Below are positions 35,376-45,642 of a stretch of DNA of 64,000 nucleotides, one piece after another. The DNA is from Pseudomonas sp. SID14000 (GTDB taxonomy: Bacteria > Pseudomonadota > Gammaproteobacteria > Pseudomonadales > Pseudomonadaceae). The position numbers were made by a program, and so were the translations under genes. Where the stretch lies: assembly GCF_002165135.1 (NCBI RefSeq), contig NZ_NFZQ01000001.1:496001-560000 (forward strand). Direction: 5' to 3'. Position 1 is the first letter of the stretch. Each line of letters starts with the position of its first letter. The notes beneath the pieces were generated by a model, which saw nothing but the letters and a program-made list of their open reading frames with translations, made no database searches and had not been told where the DNA came from.

Positions 35376-37100
35376 TCAGACGGTCGCGGCGCGTTGGCGC
35401 CAGGCTTGGGAGCGGCGCAGCACGCCGCGTGAGGCTGCGGCCAGCAGCAGTGAAGCGCCGGCACTGGTCAGCAGGATCAAAGTGGACATGGCGGCGGCAC
35501 CACCGACGTTGCCGGCGTCGTCCATGTTCAGCACCGCGACGGCAGCCAGGATGGTGTCGGGGCTGTACAGGAAGATCGCCGCCGACACGGTGGTCATCGC
35601 CGAGACGAACAGGTAGCGGATGATGTCCAGCAGCGCAGGCAGGCAGATCGGCACGGTCACCTGCAGGAAGTGCCTGTACAACGGCGCCTTCAGCGACAGC
35701 GCAGCGGCCTCGAATTCGCCGTCGAGCTGGCGCAGGGCGGTGGTCGCGGTCATCTGCGCGGTGGTCAGGTAGTGGGCGATGGTGCACACCACCAGCAGCC
35801 CCATGCCGCCGTAGAACACATGCAGCGGGTTGCCGTTCAGGTTGAAGAAGAATACGTAGCCCAGCCCCAGCACCAGGCCCGGCACGGCCATGGGGATGAA
35901 GCTGAGCAGGCGCAGCGCCTGGTTGAGCAGGCGTTGGCCCTGGGTCTTCTCCATCAGGTAGGCACAGGTGAAGATCACGATGCTGCCGATCAGCGCAGTG
36001 CCGATGGCCATGGTCACGCTGTTGCGGTAGGCCAGCCAGCCGCCACCGGCGGTGTCCTCGAACATGTAATGACGCAGCGACAACGACAGGTTGTAGGGCC
36101 AGAACGTGACCAGCGACGAGTACACCGCCATGCCGATCACCAGCAGCAACGCCGCGCACACCAGTAGCACGATCATCAGGAAGCAGGCATCACGCCGCCG
36201 CGACGGCTTGGGCTCGAACACCTGGGCACGGCCGCTCATGGCCTCGCCCTGACGCCGGCGCAGCCAGGCATCGACGGTAAAGCTGAACAGCGCCGGCAAC
36301 AGCAGCACCATGCCGATCAGCGCACCACGGCCGAACTGTTGCTGGCCGACCACCGCCTTGTAGGCTTCCAGCGCCAGCACCTGATAGTCGCCACCGACCA
36401 CGACCGGTACACCGAAGTCGGTGATGGTCAGGGTGAACACCAGGCAGAACGCTGCGAATACTGCCTGGCGCGTAGCCGGCCAGGTGATGCTGGTGAACGC
36501 TCGCCAAGGGCCGGCACCCATGCTGGACGCTGCGTCGAACAGGCGTGCATCGGCCAGCGACAGCGCCGACAGCAGGATCATCAGGGCATGCGGAAAGGTG
36601 TAGATGGCCTCGCCCAGCACAATGCCCCAGAAGCCATAGATGTTATCGCTGAGCAACCCGCGCAGCAGCCCCTGGTTACCGAACAGGTAGACCAGGGCAA
36701 TGGCCGGCAGCATCGACGGTGCGAGCAGCGGCAGCAGCGAAATCCCCCGCCACAGGCCTTTAGCCGGAATCAGCGTGCGTTGCAGGGCATAAGCGAACAG
36801 ATAGGCCAGCGGCACCACGATGGCCGCCACGGTGAAGGCCACCGACAGGCTGTTGCCCAGTAGCCAGTGGAAGTTTTCACTGGCGAACAGTTCGCGGGCT
36901 GCCAACATGCCGCCACCCTGGCCCGCTTCGGCACTGAAACCGCGCCAGAAGATCGCCAGCAGCGGCATCAGCACCGCCAGCACCAGAAGGACCAGCAGCA
37001 GGCTCTTGCCGCCGACGACGAACAACCGGTCACCCAGATCGACGCCAGCACGCGGCGCGGCTTTGGCCTGGCTCAGCGGCAGGGACATTGGCGCGGCCAT
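35376..37100 (-). CDS. ABC transporter permease, two fused modules, probable 2-aminoethylphosphonate type
   Basis: 574 residues from the ATG at 37100, one base after the ATPase stop; an ATG at 37088 is also possible. About twelve membrane helices in two halves are seen, each with an EAA-type loop (first half GAGPWRAFTSITWPA; second half LKAPLYRHFLQVTVP). Fusion of both permease domains is usual for this transporter group. It sits between the ATPase and binding-protein genes. The frame extending to 37202 overlaps the ATPase gene and is not credible. Confidence 0.82.
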   Translation of the reverse strand: MAAPMSLPLSQAKAAPRAGVDLGDRLFVVGGKSLLLVLLVLAVLMPLLAIFWRGFSAEAGQGGGMLAARELFASENFHWLLGNSLSVAFTVAAIVVPLAYLFAYALQRTLIPAKGLWRGISLLPLLAPSMLPAIALVYLFGNQGLLRGLLSDNIYGFWGIVLGEAIYTFPHALMILLSALSLADARLFDAASSMGAGPWRAFTSITWPATRQAVFAAFCLVFTLTITDFGVPVVVGGDYQVLALEAYKAVVGQQQFGRGALIGMVLLLPALFSFTVDAWLRRRQGEAMSGRAQVFEPKPSRRRDACFLMIVLLVCAALLLVIGMAVYSSLVTFWPYNLSLSLRHYMFEDTAGGGWLAYRNSVTMAIGTALIGSIVIFTCAYLMEKTQGQRLLNQALRLLSFIPMAVPGLVLGLGYVFFFNLNGNPLHVFYGGMGLLVVCTIAHYLTTAQMTATTALRQLDGEFEAAALSLKAPLYRHFLQVTVPICLPALLDIIRYLFVSAMTTVSAAIFLYSPDTILAAVAVLNMDDAGNVGGAAAMSTLILLTSAGASLLLAAASRGVLRRSQAWRQRAATV

Positions 37101-37101
37101 A

Positions 37102-38160
37102 TCAGGCAAACACCTGCAGGCTCTGCGGCGGCAGCGCCACCCAGATGTCCTGCGAGCCCAGACGCGGCATGGCCTCGGGGGCCAGTTCCGCCAGCAATGC
37201 ATGGCCAGGCAGGGCCTTGAGCTCGAAGCTCATGCGGCAGCGGTTACCGAGGAAGGTGATTTCCCGGACCATGGCCGGGAACAGGTTTTCTTCGTGCACC
37301 ACCGGGTTGACCGTGATCGCCTCCGGGCGACAGAACAACCGACCGCTGCTGGCCCGGGCCGACCCCGGTGCCAGGCGCATGTTCATGCCGCCGACAAAGG
37401 CATGGCTGTCACTGCTGCGCTGGAATGGCAACCAGTTGCCCTGGCCGACGAACTCGGCAACGAACGGCGTGGCCGGCTGGTCATAGATTTCCTGCGGGGT
37501 GGCGTACTGCTCGACCTGGCCGTTGTTCATCACCGCAATGCGGTCGGCCATCAGCATGGCCTCGTCCTGGTTGTGGGTGACCATCAGCGTGGTGATACCC
37601 AGCTGGCGCTGCAACTGGCGCAGTTCGGTGCACAGGTGCTCGCGCACCCGGGCGTCCAGAGCCGACATGGGCTCGTCGAGCAGTAGCAACGACGGCGACG
37701 GTGCCAGCGCGCGGGCCAGGGCCACACGCTGCTGCTGGCCGCCGGAAAGCTGACCGGGGTATTTTTTCTCGCTGCCAGAAAGGCCTACCAGTTCAAGCAT
37801 TTCGGCCACCCGCTGGCGGGCCTGCTCGCGGCCACTGCCGCTCAGGCCGTAGGCGATGTTGGCTTCGACGGTGAGGTTGGGGAACAGCGCGTAGGACTGG
37901 AACAGGATGCCGTAGTCACGGGCCTGGGGTGGCAGCTCGGAGATATCGCGCTCGCCGATGTACAACGTACCCCGGTCCTGGCGCTCCAGGCCGGCGATGC
38001 AGCGCAGCAACGTGGTCTTGCCGCAGCCGGACGGGCCGAGCAGGCACACCAGTTCGCCGGCGGCGATGTCCAGCGAGACATCGTTGAGCGCCGTGAAGGC
38101 GCCGAAGCGCTTGTAGATGTTGCGCACTTTCATCTGTGCGCCGGAGGCGGTGTGGTTCAT
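37102..38160 (-). CDS. ABC transporter ATP-binding protein, probable 2-aminoethylphosphonate type
   Basis: 352 residues. Walker A GPSGCGKTT (near residue 43), signature LSGGQQQRVALARAL, Walker B LLLLDEPMSALDA and the H-loop VTHNQDEAM are all intact. A C-terminal TOBE-like domain follows. It energises the fused permease encoded next. First gene of the three-gene importer operon; the 216 bases between it and the LysR gene contain a REP pair and presumably the promoter. Confidence 0.85.
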   Translation of the reverse strand: MNHTASGAQMKVRNIYKRFGAFTALNDVSLDIAAGELVCLLGPSGCGKTTLLRCIAGLERQDRGTLYIGERDISELPPQARDYGILFQSYALFPNLTVEANIAYGLSGSGREQARQRVAEMLELVGLSGSEKKYPGQLSGGQQQRVALARALAPSPSLLLLDEPMSALDARVREHLCTELRQLQRQLGITTLMVTHNQDEAMLMADRIAVMNNGQVEQYATPQEIYDQPATPFVAEFVGQGNWLPFQRSSDSHAFVGGMNMRLAPGSARASSGRLFCRPEAITVNPVVHEENLFPAMVREITFLGNRCRMSFELKALPGHALLAELAPEAMPRLGSQDIWVALPPQSLQVFA

Positions 38161-38276
38161 GGCAGGGCCTCATCGAAGAGATGGGGGCCATGCTAGGAAG
38201 GCTGTGCGAAGGTTCTGTGGCTTTAGGGCAAAAGCGGGTGATAGTGGTATAGGCAGATTTTGTAGTGGCCTGAGAG

Positions 38277-38367
38277 GGCCTCTTCGCGGGTAAACCCGCC
38301 CACAGGGATCGCGTCGCATCTGAAGGCTGTGCAGTACCTGTGGGTGCGGGTTTACCCGCGAAGAAAC
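38277..38367. repeat. Family A REP, inward pair, slightly worn
   Basis: The left unit has lost bases (gtaaacccgcccacagg) and the right has tgggtgcgggtttacccgcg. It lies between the LysR gene and the importer operon. Confidence 0.82.
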
Positions 38368-38377
38368 CAACACAAAT

Positions 38378-39247
38378 CTAGAAGTGTGAACCGGCCACTT
38401 CCTGCGCCACCCCAAGGAAGGCCGCCGGCAACCGGGCCTGGCGCCTTTCCTTCAGGCAATACAGGTACTCATGCATCACCGGTGCATTCTCCAACGCCAG
38501 CACCCGCAACTCGGGGTTGTGCGGCACCTCATGCCGGGCAATCACGCTGATGCCGATATTGCGCAGCACCGCCTCGCGGATCGACTCGCGGCTGCCAATT
38601 TCCAGCAAGGCTCCGGCCTTCACCCCGGCCTCCTGCATCATCTGCTCGGTCAGCTTGCGTGTGGTCGAGCCCTTCTCGCGCATCAACAGGCAGTGCCCGG
38701 CCACCACCTCAATCGATACCGTCTGGCGATGAGCCAACGGGTGGTTGCGATGCACCGCCACCACCAACGGGTCAGTCCCCAGCACCCGCCGTACCAATCG
38801 GGCGTCCTCCACCAGTTGCGACGAAGCGGCGATATCCACCCGGTAGTCCTCGAGCATCTCCAGCACCTGCTGCGAGTTGCCGATTTCCACCGCCACTTCC
38901 ACCTGCGGCAGGCGTTCGCGGTAGATCTTCACCAGGTCGAGAATGTAGTAAGGCGCCGTGGCCGCAATGCGCAGGCTGCCCTGGGCCTTGCCGCTGTTGC
39001 GCAGTTCGAACTCGATGTCGGCCTCCTGCTGCAACAGTGCCTTGACCATCGGCAGCAGGCGCACGCCCTCCTCGCTCAGCACCAGGCGGCGCCCGCCGCG
39101 GTAGAACAGCTCCACGGCGTATTGGCCTTCCAGGTTGCGGATCTGCGTGGTCACCGTGGGCTGGCTGAGCCCGAGCTTCTTCGCCGCCAGGGTGATGCTG
39201 CCCAGACGGGCCACCATGTAGAAGGCTTTCAGCTCCGAACTCAGCAT
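38378..39247 (-). CDS. LysR regulator, aminoethylphosphonate-associated type
   Basis: 289 residues. The winged helix is ITLAAKKLGLSQPTVTTQIRNLE, followed by a periplasmic-binding-like effector domain. The sequence resembles LysR proteins associated with 2-aminoethylphosphonate catabolism (TIGR03339 type), which supports the substrate proposed for the importer downstream. No phnW, phnX or phnA gene is in the window. It begins 9 bases after the cadA stop on the same strand, so read-through from cadA is possible. Confidence 0.78.
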   Translation of the reverse strand: MLSSELKAFYMVARLGSITLAAKKLGLSQPTVTTQIRNLEGQYAVELFYRGGRRLVLSEEGVRLLPMVKALLQQEADIEFELRNSGKAQGSLRIAATAPYYILDLVKIYRERLPQVEVAVEIGNSQQVLEMLEDYRVDIAASSQLVEDARLVRRVLGTDPLVVAVHRNHPLAHRQTVSIEVVAGHCLLMREKGSTTRKLTEQMMQEAGVKAGALLEIGSRESIREAVLRNIGISVIARHEVPHNPELRVLALENAPVMHEYLYCLKERRQARLPAAFLGVAQEVAGSHF

Positions 39248-39256
39248 GCACGTCCT

Positions 39257-41470
39257 CTATTTGCGCAACAGGCGCAAGCCGTTGAACACCACCAGCAGGC
39301 TCACGCCCATGTCGGCGAACACCGCCATCCACATGGTGGCCATGCCGGCAAAGGTGAACGCCAGGAATATCGCCTTGATGCCCAACGCCAGAACGATGTT
39401 CTGCATGAGGATCGCCGCACTTTGGCGCGACAGCCTGACGAAGGCCGGGATTTTCCGCAAGTCGTCGTCCATCAGCGCCACATCGGCCGTCTCGATGGCG
39501 GTATCGGTACCGGCCGCCGCCATGGCAAAACCGATCTCGGCGCGGGCCAGGGCCGGGGCGTCGTTGATGCCATCACCGACCATGCCCACCCGATGGCCCT
39601 GTGCGTACAGGGCTTCGATGCTCTTGAGCTTGTCGGCAGGCAGCAGGTTGCCTTCGGCGCGGTCGATACCCACCACGGTGGCGATGGCCTGGGCAGTATG
39701 TGGATTGTCACCGGTCAGCATGACAGTCTTGATGCCCAACTCGTGCAACTCGGCGATGGCCTGGCGACTGCTTTCCTTGACCGTGTCGGCCACGGCGAAC
39801 AGCGCCAACGGGCCGGAGCGGTCGAGCAGCAGCACAACGGTCTTGCCCTGGCGTTCCAGCGCATCCAGCTGGGCCTCGAGCTCGGGCGAGCACAGCCCCA
39901 GCTCCTCGACCAGACGGTGGTTACCCAGGTGGTAAACCTCACCCGCGATGGTGCCGCGCACGCCGCGCCCGGCCAGCGCGGCGAAGTCATCGACCTCGCT
40001 CAAGGCCAGGCCTTGCTCCTTGCCGAACTGGGCAATGGCTCGGGAAACCGGGTGGTCCGAACGCTCGCCCAGGCTGGCGGCCAGGGCTTGCGCACGGCCT
40101 TCGAACAGCGGCTCCAGTACCTTGGCGTCGGTCTGCACCGGCTTGCCATGGGTGATGGTGCCGGTCTTGTCCAGGGCCAGGAAGTCCAGCTGGCGCCCGC
40201 CTTCCAGGTACACACCACCCTTGATCAGGATACCCTTGCGCGCAGCGGCGGCCAGGCCGCTGACAATGGTCACCGGGGTCGAGATCACCAGGGCGCATGG
40301 GCAGGCCACCACCAGCAGCACCAGGGCGCGATAGACCCAGTCGAACCAGGCACCGGCCATGAACAGCGGCGGTATCACCGCAACAGCCAGGGCAATGGCG
40401 AACACCACCGGGGTGTAGATGCGCGAGAAGCGGTCAACGAAACGCTGGGTAGGCGCCCGCGCGCCTTGCGCTTCCTCGACGGCCTTGATGATCCGCGCCA
40501 GGGTCGATTGCCCGGCAGCAGCGGTAACGCGGAACTCCAGCGCCCCTGCCTGGTTGATGGTCCCGGCAAACAGTTTGTCGCCCACAGCCTTTTCCACAGG
40601 CAGGCTTTCGCCGGTTATCGGTGCCTGATCGACACTGGATTGCCCGCTGGTCACCTCACCGTCCAGGCCAATGCGTTCGCCGGGGCGTACCCGCACCAGG
40701 GCATCGATGGCTACCTCCCGCACCTCCACTTCTCGCCACTGGCCATCGGCCTGGCGCACGGTGGCCATGTCCGGGGTAAGCTGCATCAGGCCACCAATGG
40801 CGTTGCGTGCGCGGTCCAGCGAACGGGCTTCGATCAGCTCGGCGACGGTGAACAGCACCATCACCATGGCCGCTTCCGGCCACTGGCCGATCAGCACCGC
40901 GCCAGTCACGGCAATGCTCATCAGCGCGTTGATGTTGAGGTTGCGGTTTTTCAGGGCGATCCAGCCCTTCTTGTAGGTACCCAGGCCACAGCCGAGGATC
41001 GCTGCCAGCGCCAGCGCCGCTACCACCCACTCCGGCGCTAGTGCGGCAAAGTGCACGATTTCGGCGGCGATCGCGGCAATACCGGACAGCGCCAGCGGCC
41101 ACCAGCGGGTCTTGGCCACTTGTGGTGCGCTGGCAGTGCCATCGTCTTCGGCGCCCAGCGGCTCGGCTTTCATGCCCAGGCTGTCGATGGCCTGCTCGAT
41201 TTCAGCGGTGCCAACCAGGGTGTGGCGCACGCCAAGCACACGGTTGATCAGGTTGAATTCCAGTTGCTCGATACCGGCCAGCTTGCCCAGCTTGTCCTGG
41301 ATCAGGGTCTGCTCGGTAGGGCAGTCCATGGCCTCGATTCGGAAACGGCTGAACTGGGCGTGGCTGCTGGCCTTTTCGCTCAGCTGGACCAGGGCTGGCG
41401 CAGCAGCGCTGCCACAGCAGCTGTGGGCGTGGTGATCGTGCTTGTGTTCGTGGCTGACAGGCTGGTTCAT
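39257..41470 (-). CDS. cadA: Cd/Zn/Pb-translocating P1B-type ATPase CadA
   Basis: 737 residues from the ATG at 41470 ([12 protein letters not shown]). A His-rich N terminus with a CC pair leads to a heavy-metal-associated domain with MDCPTEQ in place of a CxxC site. P-ATPase motifs present are TGES, the metal-site [10 protein letters not shown] helix, DKTGTIT with the phosphorylated Asp, and [11 protein letters not shown]. It pumps divalent soft metals out of the cytoplasm. It is divergent from cadR across a MerR-type promoter. Confidence 0.95.
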   Translation of the reverse strand: MNQPVSHEHKHDHHAHSCCGSAAAPALVQLSEKASSHAQFSRFRIEAMDCPTEQTLIQDKLGKLAGIEQLEFNLINRVLGVRHTLVGTAEIEQAIDSLGMKAEPLGAEDDGTASAPQVAKTRWWPLALSGIAAIAAEIVHFAALAPEWVVAALALAAILGCGLGTYKKGWIALKNRNLNINALMSIAVTGAVLIGQWPEAAMVMVLFTVAELIEARSLDRARNAIGGLMQLTPDMATVRQADGQWREVEVREVAIDALVRVRPGERIGLDGEVTSGQSSVDQAPITGESLPVEKAVGDKLFAGTINQAGALEFRVTAAAGQSTLARIIKAVEEAQGARAPTQRFVDRFSRIYTPVVFAIALAVAVIPPLFMAGAWFDWVYRALVLLVVACPCALVISTPVTIVSGLAAAARKGILIKGGVYLEGGRQLDFLALDKTGTITHGKPVQTDAKVLEPLFEGRAQALAASLGERSDHPVSRAIAQFGKEQGLALSEVDDFAALAGRGVRGTIAGEVYHLGNHRLVEELGLCSPELEAQLDALERQGKTVVLLLDRSGPLALFAVADTVKESSRQAIAELHELGIKTVMLTGDNPHTAQAIATVVGIDRAEGNLLPADKLKSIEALYAQGHRVGMVGDGINDAPALARAEIGFAMAAAGTDTAIETADVALMDDDLRKIPAFVRLSRQSAAILMQNIVLALGIKAIFLAFTFAGMATMWMAVFADMGVSLLVVFNGLRLLRK

Positions 41471-41514
41471 GGGGTCATCCTTAATCCTTAATTTGAGCCT
41501 GTTGCCAAGTGAAC

Positions 41515-41535
41515 ACCCTGTAGCCACTATAGGGT
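41515..41535. promoter_or_regulatory. CadR operator in the cadA/cadR divergent promoter
   Basis: 21-base dyad ACCCTGTAGCC...TATAGGGT with arms ACCCT/AGGGT and TAG/CTA. On the minus strand it fills the 19-base spacer between TTGACC (41538-41533) and TTCACT (41513-41508), the overlong spacing typical of MerR-activated promoters, here for cadA. On the plus strand TTGCCA (41502-41507) and CACTAT (41525-41530), 17 bases apart, fit a cadR promoter that the dyad would repress. Confidence 0.82.
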
Positions 41536-41561
41536 CAAGCCATTTGCTGGAGAATTTCGTG

Positions 41562-42005
41562 ATGAAGATCGGAGAGCTGGCCAAAGCCACCGACTGCGCG
41601 GTGGAAACCATCCGCTACTACGAGCGTGAACAACTGCTGCCGGAACCGGCGCGTAGCGACGGTAACTACCGGGTGTACACCCAGGCCCACGTCGAACGGC
41701 TGACCTTCATCCGCAACTGCCGCACCCTGGACATGACCCTGGATGAAATCCGCAGCCTGCTATGCCTGCGCGATAGCCCCGATGATTCGTGCGGCAGCGT
41801 CAATGCACTGATCGACGAACATATCGAGCATGTGCAGGCACGGATCGATGGCTTGGTGGCGTTGCAGGAACAGCTGGTGGAACTGCGCCGGCGCTGCAAT
41901 GCACAAGGGACGGAGTGTGCGATCTTGCAGCAACTGGAGACGAACGGGGCAGTATCGGTGCCGGATACCGAGCATTCGCATGTGGGGCGAAGCCACGGGC
42001 ATTAA
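41562..42005 (+). CDS. cadR: MerR-family cadmium-responsive regulator CadR
   Basis: 147 residues, the length of P. putida CadR. The winged helix reads [20 protein letters not shown]. The metal-binding cysteines Cys77, Cys112 and Cys119 are in place, and the C terminus is His-rich ([10 protein letters not shown]), as in the P. putida protein where it binds additional metal. It represses and, with Cd(II), activates the divergent cadA promoter by untwisting its long spacer. The long frame from 41442 runs through the operator and is not used. Confidence 0.96.
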   Translation: MKIGELAKATDCAVETIRYYEREQLLPEPARSDGNYRVYTQAHVERLTFIRNCRTLDMTLDEIRSLLCLRDSPDDSCGSVNALIDEHIEHVQARIDGLVALQEQLVELRRRCNAQGTECAILQQLETNGAVSVPDTEHSHVGRSHGH

Positions 42006-42012
42006 GCCAAAA

Positions 42013-42101
42013 GCTTCGCGGGTAAACCCGCTCCCACAGGTACTGCACAGGCCTGAGCTTTGTGCGGTCCCTGTGGGAGCGGGTTTACCCGCGAAGAGGC
42101 C
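42013..42101. repeat. Family A REP, inward pair
   Basis: gcttcgcgggtaaacccgct... and '...gcgggtttacccgcgaagaggcc', between convergent cadR and thyA. Confidence 0.88.
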
Positions 42102-42122
42102 GGTACAGGCAATAGAGATCTG

Positions 42123-43094
42123 TCAGACCGCCATCGGCGCCGTCATCGGCGCATGATGCTCATACCCTTCCAGCCAGAAATCGCTCGGTTCGATCTTCTC
42201 CAGCCACTCCGGCTCATACTTGCCCGTCTCGGCAAACGCCGGCACGCGGTCACTGATCACCAGCTTCGGTGCTTCAAGCGGCTCACGCTTGAGTTGCTCG
42301 TAGAGCATGTCCAGGTGGTTCTCATACACATGGGCATCGCCGATGAAGTAGGTGAACCAGCGCGGGGTATAGCCGGTCAGGCGGCCGAACAGCGACAGCA
42401 GCGCCGCGCCTTCGGTGAGGTTGAACGGCGTACCCAGGCCCAGGTCGTTGGAGCGGATGTAGAGGGTCAGGGAAATTTCCCTGGTCTGCACATTCGGGTG
42501 GAACTGATACAGCAAGTGGCAAGGCGGCAAGGCCATCTCGTCCAGCTGCGCACAGTTCCAGCCGTGGAACAGGATACGTCGGCTGCCCGGGTCGTTGGCG
42601 ATGGTATCCAGGCACTGACGCACCTGGTCGATGGCCTTGTACAGGATGACGAACGCGACGCCGTCCTCCTCGTCCTGGGCGATGCGGCGGAAGCCCGCCT
42701 TTTCGGCCATTTCGATGGCCGCCGGGTTGCTCAGCGGGATGCGCTTGTAGCCCGGCCACTGGCGCCATTGCACGCCGTAGATCTCGCCCAGGTCGTCCTG
42801 GCCCTGGCGGAACGGGTTGGCCAGCCACTGGGCGTTCTCGTTGGCGTTCTGGTCCCAGACCTTGCAGCCCAGCTCGCGGAATTCACCGGCGTTCTTCACG
42901 CCACGCAGGAAACCGACCATTTCACCGATCGCCGACTTGAACGCCAGTTTGCGAGTAGTGATGGCCGGGAAGCCCTTCTGCAAGTCGAAACGCAGCATGG
43001 CGCCAGGCAGGCTGATGGTGCGGATGCCGGTGCGGTTGCCCTGCAGCGTACCGTTTTCGATGACGTCGCGGACCAGGTCCAGATACTGTTTCAT
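42123..43094 (-). CDS. thyA: Thymidylate synthase ThyA
   Basis: 323 residues, longer than the 264-residue E. coli enzyme through an insertion in the first half, a form seen in several Pseudomonas. The active-site Cys lies in [20 protein letters not shown] and the dUMP-binding [12 protein letters not shown] are present. It methylates dUMP using methylene-THF. The start has an AGGTAA site. A terminator sits just 14 bases upstream, so little lgt read-through should reach it unless the terminator is regulated. Confidence 0.95.
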   Translation of the reverse strand: MKQYLDLVRDVIENGTLQGNRTGIRTISLPGAMLRFDLQKGFPAITTRKLAFKSAIGEMVGFLRGVKNAGEFRELGCKVWDQNANENAQWLANPFRQGQDDLGEIYGVQWRQWPGYKRIPLSNPAAIEMAEKAGFRRIAQDEEDGVAFVILYKAIDQVRQCLDTIANDPGSRRILFHGWNCAQLDEMALPPCHLLYQFHPNVQTREISLTLYIRSNDLGLGTPFNLTEGAALLSLFGRLTGYTPRWFTYFIGDAHVYENHLDMLYEQLKREPLEAPKLVISDRVPAFAETGKYEPEWLEKIEPSDFWLEGYEHHAPMTAPMAV

Positions 43095-43108
43095 GGCTTA
43101 CCTGTAGC

Positions 43109-43136
43109 AAAAACGGCAGGGGGATCGCCCCTGCCG
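43109..43136 (-). terminator. Rho-independent terminator between lgt and thyA
   Basis: On the minus strand CGGCAGGGG / CCCCTGCCG forms a 9-base stem with a short loop, followed by TTTTTG. It ends lgt transcripts only 14 bases before the thyA ATG. Confidence 0.82.
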
Positions 43137-43145
43137 TGGGATTAA

Positions 43146-43952
43146 TCAGGCGGGTTTCGCCGTAGGCTTGCGATTATAAGCCCACCAGATCAGGCCAAGG
43201 CCAGCCAGGATCATCGGCACGCACAGAATCTGACCCATGGTCAGCCAGCCCCAGGCCAGGTAACCAAGCTGGGCATCCGGTACGCGGACGAATTCGACAA
43301 TGAAACGGAAGATGCCGTAGAACAGCGCGAACATGCCGGATACCGCCATGGTCGGCCGCGGCTTGCGCGAGAACGCCCAGAGGATCAGGAACAGCGCCAC
43401 ACCTTCGAGTGCGAACTGGTACAGCTGCGACGGGTGACGCGGCAGCTGCGCCGGGTCGCTGAACGGCGGGAAGACCATCGCCCATGGCACGTCGGTAGCC
43501 TTGCCCCACAGCTCGGCGTTGATGAAGTTGCCGATGCGCCCGGCCCCCAGGCCGATCGGCACCAGCGGGGCAACGAAGTCCATCAGTTCGAAGAACGACT
43601 TGTTGTTGCGCTTGCCGAACCACAAGGCCGCCAGCATTACGCCAATGAAACCGCCATGGAACGACATGCCTCCCTTCCACACCTCGAAGATCAGCGTCGG
43701 ATTGGCCAGGTAGGCGTGCAGGTCGTAAAACAGCACGTAGCCCAGCCGACCACCGACGATCACGCCCATCGACAGCCAGAACACCAGGTCGGAGAGCTTT
43801 TCGCGCGTCCAGGTAGGGTCGAAGCGGTTCAGCCGGCGCGAGGCGAGCAGCCAGGCACCGCCGATACCGACCAGGTACATCAGGCCGTACCAATGGATTT
43901 TCAGCGGCCCGATGGCCACGGCCACGGGGTCTATCTGCGGATAAGGCAGCAT
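43146..43952 (-). CDS. lgt: Prolipoprotein diacylglyceryl transferase Lgt
   Basis: 268 residues, seven membrane helices. The Lgt signature [15 protein letters not shown] is intact, and SFHGGFIG carries the essential HGG motif. It adds diacylglycerol to the lipobox Cys of prolipoproteins in the inner membrane. It begins 16 bases after the permease gene upstream on the same strand. A terminator follows the stop. Confidence 0.97.
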   Translation of the reverse strand: MLPYPQIDPVAVAIGPLKIHWYGLMYLVGIGGAWLLASRRLNRFDPTWTREKLSDLVFWLSMGVIVGGRLGYVLFYDLHAYLANPTLIFEVWKGGMSFHGGFIGVMLAALWFGKRNNKSFFELMDFVAPLVPIGLGAGRIGNFINAELWGKATDVPWAMVFPPFSDPAQLPRHPSQLYQFALEGVALFLILWAFSRKPRPTMAVSGMFALFYGIFRFIVEFVRVPDAQLGYLAWGWLTMGQILCVPMILAGLGLIWWAYNRKPTAKPA

Positions 43953-43968
43953 GGAACTTCCTCTCGAT

Positions 43969-44751
43969 TCAAATCAAAAAGCTGAGGCCGACACAGAACA
44001 GCAGGGCTGCGAACAGGCGTTTCAACAAACGTGGCGACAGCTTGTGCGCCAGGCGCGCGCCGAAGCGGGCGAAAAACATGCTGGTCACGGCAATGCCGAC
44101 CAGCGCCGGCAGGTACACATAACCCAGGCTGTGAGCCGGCAGGTGCTCCTCGTGCCAGCCCAGCAGCATGAAACTCAGGGCACTGGCCACGGCAATCGGC
44201 AGACCACATGCAGAGGACGTGGCCACCGCCTGCTGCATGGGCAGGCTGCGCCAGGTCAGGAACGGTACGGTCAGCGAACCGCCACCGATGCCGAAAATGG
44301 CCGAGGCCCAGCCGATCACCCCACCGGCACCGATTAGCGTAGGCTTGCCGGGGATGCCACGGCTGGCCTTGGGCTTGAGGTCCAGGGCCATCTGCGCGGC
44401 GATGACCAGTGCGAACACGCCGATGATCTTTTGCAGCAGCGGGCCCTGGATCAGCGAGGCGGTCTTGGCGCCGATACCGGCCCCAAGGAGGATGCCGAGG
44501 GTCATCCAGGCGAAGATCGGCCATTGCACCGCGCCCTTGCGATGGTGCTCGAGCACGGCATTGATCGAGGTGAAGACGATGGTTGCCAGTGACGTACCGA
44601 CTGCCAGGTGGGTCAGCACGGAGGCATCGAAACCCTGCAAGGTGAAGCTGAACACCAGCACCGGTACGATGATGATACCGCCGCCCACGCCGAACAACCC
44701 GGCCAGCACACCGGCGCAGGCGCCCAACAGCAGATAGAGCACGAATTCCAT
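43969..44751 (-). CDS. TauE/SafE-family membrane permease
   Basis: 260 residues from the ATG at 44751 ([14 protein letters not shown]). Two four-helix halves each carry the glycine-rich family motif: [13 protein letters not shown] near the N terminus and [15 protein letters not shown] in the second half. Family members export sulfite or sulfoacetate-type organic anions, but most are uncharacterised. It precedes lgt by 16 bases and is divergent from the NRDE gene. Substrate unknown. Confidence 0.88.
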   Translation of the reverse strand: MEFVLYLLLGACAGVLAGLFGVGGGIIIVPVLVFSFTLQGFDASVLTHLAVGTSLATIVFTSINAVLEHHRKGAVQWPIFAWMTLGILLGAGIGAKTASLIQGPLLQKIIGVFALVIAAQMALDLKPKASRGIPGKPTLIGAGGVIGWASAIFGIGGGSLTVPFLTWRSLPMQQAVATSSACGLPIAVASALSFMLLGWHEEHLPAHSLGYVYLPALVGIAVTSMFFARFGARLAHKLSPRLLKRLFAALLFCVGLSFLI

Positions 44752-44879
44752 TCGTCTTCCCCGAGAAAACAAAGCGGCATGGTAACGGAAGCCGGGCTCG
44801 GGGCTCTAGTGAACTATGTGTCAGGTTGGATCCGCCCTGCCGGTGTGGGTACAGTGGAAAAAAACCAGAGGCCCGACCG

Positions 44880-45626
44880 ATGTGCCTGATCGTATTCGCC
44901 TGGCGGCCGGGGCATGCCCTGCCGCTGATCGTGGCGGCCAACCGCGATGAATTCTATGCCCGCCCCACACAGGCTCTGGCGGCCTGGGAGGATGCACCCG
45001 GGGTATATGCCGGGCGCGACCTGGAGGCCGGCGGCACCTGGCTGGGCGTAGGCCCGCAGGGGCGGTTCGCGGCGCTGACCAATATTCGCGACCCGGGGCA
45101 GGCATTGGGTCCGCACTCGCGGGGCGAGTTGGTGGCGGCGTATCTACAGGGTGAGTTGGGGGTCGAGGCCTACCTGGACCAGGTAGCCAGCCGCAGCAGG
45201 CAATATTCAGGGTTCAACCTGCTGGTGGGCGATGGGCGACAGCTGGGCTATCTGCATGCCCGGGACGCGGCGCCGCGCCTGTTGGAGGCAGGGGTTTACG
45301 GGCTTTCCAATGCCGGGCTGGATACGCCTTGGCCGAAGCTGGTGAAGGCGCGTAGCGGGCTGGAAGGATTGCTGGAAACGCCGGAGCCGCAGCGCTTGCT
45401 GGCGTTGCTGGCCGATGCCGAACCGGCGCCGGAGGGTGAGTTGCCGGAGACGGGCGTTGGGTTGGCGACCGAGAAGCTGCTGTCGAGTGTGTTCATTGCC
45501 AGCCAGAACTACGGGACCCGGGCGAGTACGGTGCTGATTGTGGATGATCAGGGAAGAAGGCGGCTGGTTGAGCGCAGTTTCGGGCCCTTTGGTGGGCATT
45601 TGGGGGAAGTTGAGTTGCTGGTCTGA
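44880..45626 (+). CDS. NRDE-family protein (TANGO2-like)
   Basis: 248 residues from the ATG at 44880 (MCLIVFAWRPGH). The eponymous NRDE is in VAANRDEFYARP, and Cys2 would become the N-terminal nucleophile if Met is removed, as in Ntn hydrolases. The GTWLGVGPQGRFAALTN and GPHSRGELV stretches are conserved. Relatives in animals (TANGO2) are linked to heme or lipid handling; bacterial function is unsettled. Followed by a REP pair and convergent to ptsP. Confidence 0.88.
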   Translation: MCLIVFAWRPGHALPLIVAANRDEFYARPTQALAAWEDAPGVYAGRDLEAGGTWLGVGPQGRFAALTNIRDPGQALGPHSRGELVAAYLQGELGVEAYLDQVASRSRQYSGFNLLVGDGRQLGYLHARDAAPRLLEAGVYGLSNAGLDTPWPKLVKARSGLEGLLETPEPQRLLALLADAEPAPEGELPETGVGLATEKLLSSVFIASQNYGTRASTVLIVDDQGRRRLVERSFGPFGGHLGEVELLV

Positions 45627-45642
45627 TAACTTGATGTTGCTT

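Noticed and set aside
35185-36159. 324-codon minus-strand frame overlapping the permease
   Set aside because: It is a +1/-1 frame shadow of the permease gene, whose own frame carries two complete sets of membrane helices.
38471-41041. 856-codon open frame on the plus strand across lysR and cadA
   Set aside because: It spans two real genes on the other strand, has no ribosome site and shows the same antisense composition.
41442-41561. Upstream extension of cadR
   Set aside because: It runs through the divergent promoter and operator; CadR begins [10 protein letters not shown].
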